From: Actinomycetes bacterium
GTDB lineage: Bacteria > Actinomycetota > Actinomycetes > Mycobacteriales > Micromonosporaceae
Reading direction: 5' to 3'
Length of the DNA stretch: 6,911 nucleotides
Assembly (NCBI GenBank): GCA_023402505.1
Contig: JAEYGD010000323.1
Location: forward strand, 1 to 6,911
In this document: piece after piece, positions 1 through 6,911 of the stretch
Position numbering within the stretch: position 1 is the stretch's first letter
How the letters are laid out: each line of letters opens with the position of its first letter
Notes under the pieces: generated by a model
What the model was told of the DNA's origin: nothing
Database searches by the model: none
What the model saw: only the letters and a program-made list of their open reading frames with translations
Made by a program: the position numbers and the translations under genes

Positions 1-15
1 CACCGGCGCGGGGGG

Positions 16-35
16 GGCCGCGGGCGCCGGCGGCC
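16..35 (-). terminator. possible GC hairpin after lon
   Basis: Downstream of the lon stop codon the arms GGCCGC (16-21) and GCGGCC (30-35) can form a 6-bp stem with an 8-base loop. There is no U-tract. The whole 54-bp stretch is almost pure G/C, so such a stem can arise by chance. It could be a weak terminator for lon. Confidence 0.3.
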
Positions 36-54
36 ACCCGCGAGGGGTCGGCGG

Positions 55-2385
<2,331 letters not shown>

Positions 2386-2407
2386 CGAACACCTGCTATC
2401 GCGTTGA

Positions 2408-2428
2408 GTTGAGCGTGTTCAACTCAAG
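2408..2428. promoter_or_regulatory. HAIR operator (HspR binding site) of lon
   Basis: The known actinobacterial HAIR consensus is CTTGAGT-N7-ACTCAAG. Here GTTGAGC (2408-2414), seven bases (2415-2421) and ACTCAAG (2422-2428) match it at 12 of 14 positions with exact spacing. A second overlapping register gives a perfect inverted repeat TTGAGTTGA (2404-2412) and TCAACTCAA (2419-2427) with a 6-base gap. It sits 22 bp before the lon start, where a repressor would cover the promoter. HspR repression of lon through HAIR is established in Streptomyces; its use here is inferred. No hspR gene is in the window. I could not assign a convincing -35/-10 pair. Confidence 0.85.
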
Positions 2429-2666
2429 TAACAAATCGTTCCCCTTGTTCCGTTGTGTGACCCAGACCACCTCGGCGCGGGCCCGGACGGGGGCGTACCA
2501 GCTCCCGCAGCGACCCACCCCCACCGCCGGCCAGCACGGCGACCGGGATCGCCAGGGTGGTCAGCACCAGGGCGGCGACCGTCGGACCGGGCAGCCCGGC
2601 CAGCACGGCGACGACCGCGAGGCACGCGAAGACCACCAGCTTGCGGCGCACGCTCGGGACGGACAT
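2424..2666 (-). CDS. Small membrane protein of unknown function (80 aa)
   Basis: I do not recognise this family. The ATG at 2666 follows a very strong ribosome site (GGAGGA, 2671-2676, four bases upstream), which separates it from the longer open frame running through it. The 80-residue product begins with a basic stretch (MSVPSVRRK), followed by two hydrophobic segments at about 10-25 and 28-46 joined by a short Gly-Pro turn, then a run of five glycines (46-50 region) and a polar, Arg-rich tail to residue 80. This predicts a helical hairpin in the membrane with a basic, probably cytoplasmic, tail. It follows the transporter by 80 bp on the same strand, so it may be an accessory subunit of that unit. 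Its TGA (2426-2424) lies inside the lon HAIR operator. Confidence 0.7.
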   Translation of the reverse strand: MSVPSVRRKLVVFACLAVVAVLAGLPGPTVAALVLTTLAIPVAVLAGGGGGSLRELVRPRPGPRRGGLGHTTEQGERFVT

Positions 2667-2695
2667 CGGTTCCTCCTCGACGATCGGATCGGGCC

Positions 2696-2746
2696 GGCGG
2701 CCGGGCGGGCCGCCACGGTGCCGGACGGCCGCGTCGACCGGCCGCC
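2696..2746 (-). repeat. Intergenic inverted repeat after the transporter
   Basis: GGCGGCCGG (2696-2704) and CCGGCCGCC (2738-2746) form a perfect 9-bp inverted repeat that abuts the transporter stop codon. The 33-base interior holds further complementary G/C runs. It fills most of the 80-bp gap before the small membrane-protein gene. It could be an attenuator or mRNA-stabilising stem, but at this GC content a 9-bp match in this span is not far from chance. Confidence 0.35.
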
Positions 2747-3853
2747 TCAGAGCAGGACGACCAGGGCCGTACCGACCGCGGCCGCCGGGATCGTGGTGAT
2801 CACCGTGGCCAGCACCGCCGAGTGCCGGCGCAGCGCGGCGAGCGGGATCAGCGCGTCGCCGTCCTGGCTGATCGCGTTGGCGACCAGGGTCGGCAGCGGC
2901 AGCCCGCCGCTCACGTACAGGCCGGTGAAGACGATCTGCACCGCGCAGCCCGGGATCAGCCCGATGCCGGCGCCGACCAGCACGCCGAGCAGTCCGCCGA
3001 GCGCGATCTGCGAGCCGTCGAACCCGGTGGTGCTGGTGACGAGCTGCCAGGCCAGGTACGCGACCGCCACCCAGACGGTGATGAACGACGCCTCGTGCGC
3101 GCTGTGCCGCAGGGTCGCGCCGACCGACCGGGGATGCGCCGTCTCCAGCGAGTCGTCGGCGAGCCGGCCGCGCCCGGCGGCGAAGATCAGCGCGGCGACG
3201 AGGGTGCCCGCCACCCCGAGCGCCAGGTACGGGTCGACACCGCCGAGCGTCCGGGTCAGCACCTGCACGTCGACCATCTGGAAGACCACCGGCACCGACA
3301 CCGCGAACGCCGGCGTGGTGAGCCCCCAGAACGCGGTGGAGGCCGGCACCCGGGGCAGCAGCCCGCCGAGCAGCCGCTGGGAACCGGCCAGGTCGGGACC
3401 GCCGACGGCGGCGAGCCCGGCGGGGACCGCCGCGACGGCCGGCGTACGGCGCGGCACGCGGGCCGGGTCGATCCCGAGCGCGTCCACGACATACCCGGTG
3501 ACCAGGCCCACCGCGAAGAGCAGCGCGTGGATCTGGAGCGCGAACACCGGGTTCCAGGCCAGCACCACCCAGGAGGAGTCGCCCATCGTGACGGCCAGGG
3601 CCGCGATCACGGTTCCGAACGACACCTTGCCCCGGGCGTACAGCGGCATCAGGATGATCGCTCCGCCGCACCCGGGACTCACCCCGAGCAGGGCACCCAC
3701 CAGCGGGCCGAGCCGGCGTCGCCGGGTCAGTCCGTCGGTGATCCGGTCGCCGTAGCGCCAGCGCAGCCACCCGAACAGCGCCACCATCACGGCGACGTAG
3801 ACGCCCACCTGCATGAACGCGTCGGCCAGCGGGCGCAGGACGAGGTCGGTCAC
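2747..3853 (-). CDS. Putative manganese/heavy-metal transporter, ten-helix ArsP_2-like family
   Basis: Inner-membrane permease of 368 residues with about ten hydrophobic helices. Two signature blocks are visible: SPGCGGA at 59-65 leading to TMGDSS at 89-94, and IPGCAVQI at 300-307 leading to SQDGDA at 329-334. These resemble, from memory, the family Pfam calls ArsP_2 (putative 10TM heavy-metal exporter), often annotated as a putative manganese transporter. Substrate and direction are not shown by the sequence. Lying 65 bp downstream of a Mn catalase on the same strand favours Mn. The start is taken as GTG at 3853 because GGAGGTG (3858-3864) precedes it; the open frame extends further upstream, but only through catalase sequence in another frame. 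The two signature blocks suggest internal duplication. A perfect 13-bp hairpin separates it from the catalase gene. Confidence 0.83.
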   Translation of the reverse strand: MTDLVLRPLADAFMQVGVYVAVMVALFGWLRWRYGDRITDGLTRRRRLGPLVGALLGVSPGCGGAIILMPLYARGKVSFGTVIAALAVTMGDSSWVVLAWNPVFALQIHALLFAVGLVTGYVVDALGIDPARVPRRTPAVAAVPAGLAAVGGPDLAGSQRLLGGLLPRVPASTAFWGLTTPAFAVSVPVVFQMVDVQVLTRTLGGVDPYLALGVAGTLVAALIFAAGRGRLADDSLETAHPRSVGATLRHSAHEASFITVWVAVAYLAWQLVTSTTGFDGSQIALGGLLGVLVGAGIGLIPGCAVQIVFTGLYVSGGLPLPTLVANAISQDGDALIPLAALRRHSAVLATVITTIPAAAVGTALVVLL

Positions 3854-3880
3854 GGCACACCTCCGTGCGGGACGGTGCCC

Positions 3881-3909
3881 GCCGGGCCGCCCGGCGCGGG
3901 CGGCCCGGC
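3881..3909 (-). terminator. Perfect 13-bp hairpin between catalase and transporter
   Basis: GCCGGGCCGCCCG (3881-3893) and its exact complement CGGGCGGCCCGGC (3897-3909) enclose a 3-base loop, just after the catalase stop codon and about 17 bases before the transporter ribosome site. No U-tract follows on the minus strand, so it is more likely a partial terminator, or a stem protecting the catalase mRNA 3' end, than a complete stop. It would let catalase be made in excess of the transporter. Confidence 0.6.
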
Positions 3910-3918
3910 GCGGCGCGG

Positions 3919-4788
3919 TCAGGTGAGCTTGCTCTTGACCTTGTTGACGACTCCCCCGGCCATGCCCGGGTTGGTGCCGTACAGGCGCGGGTCGCCCGGC
4001 GGCAGCACCGGCTCGGGGGCGTGCGCCCGCGGGCTGTGGTCGTACCGGAACTCGCCCTTGCCGTCCGGCGTGGGTCCGGACGCCCAGCGCCCCTCGGCGG
4101 CGTCCTGCCCGGGCGAGAAGTCCAGGTACGTGTAGCTGAACTTCTCGGTGAACTCCTTCGAGTCGGGGAAGGCGTCCGGCACCGGCATCTCCTCGAGGCC
4201 GTCCTCCTTGAGCTGTTCGATCGCCGCCAGCCACATGTTCTGGTGCATGGTGTCGCGGGCCAGCAGGAAGCGCAGCATCTGCTTGACGCCCGGGTCGTCG
4301 GTCATGTTGAACAGCCGGCCGACCTGGAGCCGGCCCTGCGCCTCGGCGGTGACGTTGAGCTGGAAGTCGGCCATCAGGTTGCCGCTGGCGGTGATGAAGT
4401 TGCCGTTCCAGGGAACGCCGACGCTGTCCACCGGCATGGCTCCGCCACCACCGTGGATGAAGTGCGCCGGGTTCGACCCGCCGTACACGGCGGCCACCAT
4501 CGGGTTGTCCTCGGCGGCCTCCTGCAGTGACAGCGGCGCGTTCTCCAGCAGCCGGGTGATCATCGTGGCGATCATCTCGACGTGGCCCATCTCCTCGGTG
4601 CCCACGTCGAGCAGCAGGTCCTTGTACTTGCCCGGCAGCCGGCAGTTCCACCCCTGGTAGAGGTACTGGTTGGCGACGGTCATCTCGCCCCACTTACCGC
4701 CCAGCACCTCCTGCAGCCGGCGGGCGAACGCCGCGTCCGGGCCGTCCGGCTTGGCCTCGAACTGCAGGTCCTTGATATGGCTGAACAT
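3919..4788 (-). CDS. Manganese (non-haem) catalase
   Basis: Breaks down hydrogen peroxide to water and oxygen at a dinuclear Mn centre in a ferritin-like four-helix bundle; cytosolic. The product is 289 residues, normal for the family. All five expected metal ligands are present: Glu35 (in KWGEM), Glu66 and His69 (in TEEMGH), Glu149 (in TAEAQGR) and His182 (in RDTMHQN), the same spacing as in the Lactobacillus plantarum enzyme to within one residue. The C-terminal tail (about 205-289) wraps the subunit in the family; here it ends in a basic VVNKVKSKLT. The ATG at 4788 follows GGAGG four bases upstream. The next gene encodes a putative Mn transporter, a sensible partner. An 8-bp inverted repeat overlaps the ribosome site and may regulate it. 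Confidence 0.97.
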   Translation of the reverse strand: MFSHIKDLQFEAKPDGPDAAFARRLQEVLGGKWGEMTVANQYLYQGWNCRLPGKYKDLLLDVGTEEMGHVEMIATMITRLLENAPLSLQEAAEDNPMVAAVYGGSNPAHFIHGGGGAMPVDSVGVPWNGNFITASGNLMADFQLNVTAEAQGRLQVGRLFNMTDDPGVKQMLRFLLARDTMHQNMWLAAIEQLKEDGLEEMPVPDAFPDSKEFTEKFSYTYLDFSPGQDAAEGRWASGPTPDGKGEFRYDHSPRAHAPEPVLPPGDPRLYGTNPGMAGGVVNKVKSKLT

Positions 4789-4794
4789 GCGCCC

Positions 4795-4825
4795 TCCTCG
4801 GTCGCGATGGCTTTCGTACCGAGGA
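4795..4825 (-). promoter_or_regulatory. Inverted repeat overlapping the catalase ribosome site
   Basis: TCCTCGGT (4795-4802) and ACCGAGGA (4818-4825) are perfect 8-bp arms with a 15-base gap. In the mRNA the downstream arm contains AGGA of the catalase AGGAGG ribosome site (4793-4798), so folding would hide it. At DNA level it could equally be an operator. It contains CGGTAC, also found twice in the kinase/regulator gap. Confidence 0.5.
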
Positions 4826-4830
4826 CACTT

Positions 4831-4867
4831 CCCGCGCGGCGGGCCCGTCGGGGCCATCCGGTGGCCC
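4831..4867 (-). terminator. Two small GC hairpins between kinase and catalase
   Basis: GGGCCA/TGGCCC (4851-4856 and 4862-4867, 5-base loop) and CCCGC/GCGGG (4831-4835 and 4839-4843, 3-base loop) lie in the 86-bp gap after the kinase stop. Neither has a U-tract. Together they could end kinase transcription, which would require a separate catalase promoter in about 4800-4850; I could not assign one. Confidence 0.3.
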
Positions 4868-4874
4868 GGCCGGG

Positions 4875-5594
4875 TCAACCAGCCGGACGTACGCCGGGGA
4901 ACCGGACCTCCAGGGCCACCCCGCGGGGCCGGAGCCGGTGCAGGCGCAGCTGCCCCCCGTCGGCGGCGACGAGCTGCCGCACGATCCACAGCCCGAGGCC
5001 CGACATGCCCGCTCCCGGTGCCGGCCACCGGACCGCCGCCAGCAGCGCCGCGTCGACCTGCCCCTCGTCGGTGACGACGATGCTCAGCCCGCTGCGGCGC
5101 AGCGCGGCGTGGATGCCGACGGTCCCGCCGGCCGGCCCGTGTCGCAGCGCGTTCTCCACCAGGTTCGCCAGCACCTGCCGGGTGCGGCGCTCTGGGACGG
5201 CGCACTCCCCCGCCCGGCGGGTCACCCGGGTCCGCCGCCGGTGCCCGGGGATCAGCACGGCCACCCCGCGCAGGATCTCCGCCAGCGGCGCGGTGCTCAC
5301 CTCCCGCTCGGCGGCGAGGAGCAGCGAGCCGGTGCTGGCGGTCGCCTCCTGGAGCAGGTCCGCCAGGTGCACGGCCTGGTCGCGGGCGAGCGCGCTGAGC
5401 GCCGCACGGTCGTCGCCGGACAGCCGGCCGTCGGCGAGCGCCCGGGTCACCGAGGTGAGCGTGCTGACCGGCGTGCGGAACTCGTGGCAGAGGACGCGCA
5501 GCAGCAGCTCGGGGCGCAACCCGGCCGGCCGGTCCGCGGCGCGGGCCGGCCGGGGCCGGCGGAATCCCCGCAGCGTACCCAGCCATGCCCGCAT
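4875..5594 (-). CDS. Small soluble sensor histidine kinase
   Basis: Two-component kinase core of 239 residues. Visible elements, in order: phospho-accepting His37 in an H box CHEFRTPVSTL, a dimerisation helix pair (about 28-95), N box with Asn144 and Asn148 in QVLANLVENALRHG, a short G1 box with Asp176-x-Gly178, and G2 box GLGLWIV (199-205). No membrane helix, PAS, GAF or HAMP region is present; only about 30 basic residues precede the H box. It is therefore cytosolic and must sense through its core, a partner, or not at all. The catalytic domain is compact, with little sequence between G1 and G2. ATG at 5594 has GGAGG nine bases upstream. It is divergent from a NarL-type regulator; its H box is of HisKA type, while NarL regulators usually pair with HisKA_3 kinases. 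Confidence 0.87.
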   Translation of the reverse strand: MRAWLGTLRGFRRPRPARAADRPAGLRPELLLRVLCHEFRTPVSTLTSVTRALADGRLSGDDRAALSALARDQAVHLADLLQEATASTGSLLLAAEREVSTAPLAEILRGVAVLIPGHRRRTRVTRRAGECAVPERRTRQVLANLVENALRHGPAGGTVGIHAALRRSGLSIVVTDEGQVDAALLAAVRWPAPGAGMSGLGLWIVRQLVAADGGQLRLHRLRPRGVALEVRFPGVRPAG

Positions 5595-5659
5595 CCGCCG
5601 CCCCCTCCCGTCCGGTACGCAACCCGCATGATCGGTACCCCCTCGGGAAGGGATCAGGC
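5595..5659. promoter_or_regulatory. Divergent kinase/regulator promoter region with CGGTAC repeats
   Basis: This 65-bp gap must hold the start signals of both divergent genes. CGGTAC occurs at 5613-5618 and 5633-5638, 20 bp apart (about two helix turns), as expected for a protein bound twice on one DNA face. The same hexamer occurs on the minus strand before the catalase (4816-4821). Ribosome sites are at 5604-5608 (minus) and 5648-5653 (plus). No consensus -35/-10 could be assigned. Confidence 0.4.
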
Positions 5660-6301
5660 ATGCTCGACAGCTCCGCCGTGCGGATCGCCGTCGTGGACGA
5701 CCACCCGCTCTTCGTCCGCGGTCTGGAGCTGCTGCTGCCGGTGACGACCAACGGGCGCGCGACGGTGGTCGGCTCCACCGGGGACGCGGCCGCGGCGGCC
5801 GCGCTGGTCAGCCGTTGCGTGCCCGACCTGGTCCTGGTCGACCTGCACATGCCGCCGCCGGGCGGCGTACGCGCGGTGGGCGCGATCCGCCGGACCACCC
5901 CTCGGGTCCGGGTGGTGGCGATGTCCGGCGACACCGACCCGGCGCCCGCCCTCGACGCGCTGCGCGCCGGTGCCGAGGGCTACCTGCCGAAGACCGCCGA
6001 GCCCGAGGAACTGCTGCCGCCGCTGCTCGCCGTCCTGGACGGGTGGGCCGTGCTCCCCGGCGAACTGCTGCGGGGTCTGCTCCGCCCGGCGCGGATCCCA
6101 CCGGTCGATCTCGACGGCGAGGAACGGGATCTGCTGCGCGCCATCGCCGCCGGGCGCAGCACGGTCGAGATCGCTCTCGGGATGCACGTTTCCGAGCGGA
6201 CCGCCAAGCGGATGACCGCCGCGCTGCTACGCAAGCTCCGGGTCGCCAACCGGGCCGAGGCGGCGGCGCTCGCCGGCCACGCCGGCCTGCTCGGGGACTG
6301 A
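5660..6301 (+). CDS. NarL/FixJ-type (LuxR HTH) response regulator
   Basis: DNA-binding response regulator of 213 residues. The receiver domain (about 7-125) has the acidic pair Asp13-Asp14 in VVDDHP, phospho-acceptor Asp61 in LVLVDLHMP, Ser89 and the conserved Lys111 in YLPK, so phosphorylation should be possible. After a short linker, a LuxR-type helix-turn-helix spans about 150-205 (LDGEERDLLRAIAAG, then VSERTAKRMTAALLRKL as recognition region). The recognition helix reads TAKRMTAALLRKL rather than the common TVKNHV form, which suggests its own operator. I chose ATG 5660 because AAGGGA lies six bases upstream and VRIAVVDDHP follows at the usual distance; an in-frame ATG at 5585 would overlap the kinase start. 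The likely partner is the divergent kinase, and the catalase unit is a possible target. Confidence 0.93.
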   Translation: MLDSSAVRIAVVDDHPLFVRGLELLLPVTTNGRATVVGSTGDAAAAAALVSRCVPDLVLVDLHMPPPGGVRAVGAIRRTTPRVRVVAMSGDTDPAPALDALRAGAEGYLPKTAEPEELLPPLLAVLDGWAVLPGELLRGLLRPARIPPVDLDGEERDLLRAIAAGRSTVEIALGMHVSERTAKRMTAALLRKLRVANRAEAAALAGHAGLLGD

Positions 6302-6336
6302 TCGACGGCACTTTCTGACCGGCTGCCAGTCGATTT
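6301..6336 (+). terminator. Hairpin terminator after the response regulator
   Basis: Starting at the last base of the stop codon, ATCGACGGCA (6301-6310) can pair with TGCCAGTCGAT (6324-6334) as ten base pairs with one bulged A and a 13-base loop. TT and then C follow, a short U-run of three counting the last stem base. This probably separates the regulator from lsr2. Confidence 0.55.
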
Positions 6337-6451
6337 CGTCCAGAGATTACGGAGCCGAACCGAAATGAGTACGACGCGTTTTGTTGCGGTTATGCCACGG
6401 GATAGGTCAAACTTTGACCACACCCCGCCCCCACACAGGGAGTAATCGGCG
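6302..6451 (+). promoter_or_regulatory. AT-richer lsr2 upstream region
   Basis: This 150-bp gap is clearly richer in A/T than the rest of the window, including runs such as GCGTTTTGTTGCGG. Lsr2 prefers AT-rich DNA, so autoregulation is plausible. TTGTTG (6381-6386) and TAGGTC (6403-6408), 16 bp apart, are a weak candidate -35/-10 pair; if real, the palindrome at 6405-6419 overlaps the -10 and start point. Confidence 0.4.
6405..6419. promoter_or_regulatory. Perfect 15-bp palindrome upstream of lsr2
   Basis: GGTCAAA (6405-6411), a central C, and TTTGACC (6413-6419) form an exact palindrome 32 bp before the lsr2 start. This is typical of a dimeric repressor operator. I cannot name the regulator; it is neither the HAIR nor the CGGTAC motif seen elsewhere in the window. 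Confidence 0.6.
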
Positions 6452-6796
6452 ATGGCAAGAAAAGTAATCACCGTTCTGACCGACGACCTCGACGGCGGGA
6501 AGGCCGACCGGACCGTCGAGTTCAGTCTGGACGGCGTGGCGTACACGATCGACGTCTCCGACGAGAATGCGGGTGTGCTGCGTAAGGCACTCGACCCGTA
6601 CATCACGGCCGGCCGCCGTATCGGTCGTGGCGGCGTGGACACGTCGCGGGCACCCCGGCGAGGAGCCGGTTCCGGCGCGGGAATGGACCGGGAGCAGAAC
6701 CGCGCCATCCGGGAATGGGCCGTGAAGAACGGCTACAAGATTTCCGAGCGGGGCCGGATCCCGGTCGAGGTCGTCGAGGCGTACAAGAACCGCTGA
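6452..6796 (+). CDS. lsr2: Lsr2-family nucleoid-associated silencer
   Basis: Actinobacterial H-NS-like protein that bridges AT-rich, often foreign, DNA and silences it. The 114-residue product matches the usual length. It has the N-terminal beta-hairpin/helix dimerisation domain (about 1-50, beginning MARKVITVLTDDLDGG), a flexible basic linker (about 51-78), and the C-terminal DNA-binding domain (79-114) with the AT-hook-like Arg100-Gly101-Arg102 that enters the minor groove. ATG 6452 has GGGAG nine bases upstream. The first codons are unusually A-rich for this genome, as often seen at the start of well translated genes. It is probably monocistronic, flanked by terminator-like hairpins. Actinobacteria can carry several Lsr2 paralogues; the usual lysS neighbour is absent here, so whether this is the main copy is open. 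Confidence 0.97.
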   Translation: MARKVITVLTDDLDGGKADRTVEFSLDGVAYTIDVSDENAGVLRKALDPYITAGRRIGRGGVDTSRAPRRGAGSGAGMDREQNRAIREWAVKNGYKISERGRIPVEVVEAYKNR

Positions 6797-6808
6797 GCGT
6801 CGCCCGGG

Positions 6809-6849
6809 GGCGGGGCCGTGCCGAATGGGGCCCGGCCCCGCCGGCATTT
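6809..6849 (+). terminator. Hairpin terminator after lsr2
   Basis: GGCGGGGCCG (6809-6818) and CGGCCCCGCC (6833-6842) make a perfect 10-bp stem with a 14-base loop, starting 12 bases after the lsr2 stop and followed by GGCATTTG. An overlapping alternative pairs TGCCG (6819-6823) with CGGCA (6842-6846), directly before TTT. Either would be a good terminator for lsr2. I see no gene in the remaining 60 bases of the window. Confidence 0.6.
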
Positions 6850-6911
6850 GCGCGCACGGCCAATTGCCCGGTCGCCGTGGCGGCATACACCTGTTGGAAC
6901 GGGTATGGGGC

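Noticed and set aside
2424..3860. 478-residue minus-strand frame covering the transporter region
   Set aside because: Most of it is an Arg/Ala/Gly-rich shadow of the transporter in another frame. Only its last 80 codons, after a strong ribosome site, look real and are annotated separately.
3854..3918. yybP-ykoY Mn riboswitch before the transporter
   Set aside because: The gap is only 65 bp and is taken up by a simple GC hairpin and a ribosome site; the riboswitch would not fit.
5585..5659. Upstream ATG at 5585 for the response regulator
   Set aside because: It would overlap the kinase start, adds 25 residues not expected before the receiver domain, and has no good ribosome site; ATG 5660 has one.
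3919..5934. Long N-terminal extension of the catalase frame up to position 5934
   Set aside because: The extension runs through the kinase gene and into the regulator gene in a shadow frame; the catalase has a normal family N-terminus and ribosome site at 4788.
6855..6879. CACGGC/GCCGTG stem after lsr2
   Set aside because: Only 6 bp with a 13-base loop in GC-rich DNA; the stronger stem at 6809-6842 already explains termination.
6873..6882. CGC-N4-GCG palindrome near the window end as a ClgR site
   Set aside because: As I recall the motif, spacing should be N5 and flanks should extend the match; no downstream gene is visible to test the idea.
6901..6906. GGGTAT resembling a stress-sigma -10 element
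   Set aside because: No GTTT-like -35 lies at the right distance and the window ends at once, so it cannot be supported.

Overview
The window is chromosomal DNA from a high-GC actinomycete. Third codon positions are almost all G or C, start codons are ATG or GTG with strong GGAGG-type ribosome sites, and the gene set fits: actinobacterial Lon with an HspR-type (HAIR) operator, Lsr2, and a NarL-type regulator. A Micromonosporaceae-like filamentous actinomycete is my best guess; that is inference from style and gene content, not a database match.

Layout. Five genes lie on the minus strand, reading right to left from about 5.6 kb to position 55: a small soluble histidine kinase (5594-4875), a manganese catalase (4788-3919), a ten-helix putative manganese/heavy-metal transporter (3853-2747), an unrecognised 80-residue protein with two predicted membrane helices (2666-2424), and the ATP-dependent protease Lon (2385-55). 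Two genes lie on the plus strand: a NarL/LuxR-type response regulator (5660-6301), divergent from the kinase across a 65-bp gap, and lsr2 (6452-6796), a nucleoid-associated silencer. No RNA genes, insertion sequences or CRISPR arrays were seen.

How it may work together. The catalase needs two Mn ions per active site, and the next gene is a transporter of a family annotated as Mn or heavy-metal. Catalase, transporter and small membrane protein therefore look like one peroxide/Mn-handling unit, with the divergent two-component pair as a possible controller. The stop codon of the small gene lies inside the HAIR operator of lon, so read-through from the Mn unit would enter lon. This packs peroxide defence, metal handling and protein quality control into about 5.5 kb. 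Lsr2 forms its own unit, preceded by the most AT-rich stretch of the window, which carries a perfect 15-bp palindrome.

Regulatory structure stands out: a HAIR element at lon, an 8-bp inverted repeat that could mask the catalase ribosome site, a perfect 13-bp hairpin between catalase and transporter, CGGTAC repeats in the kinase/regulator gap, and terminator-like hairpins after the regulator and after lsr2.
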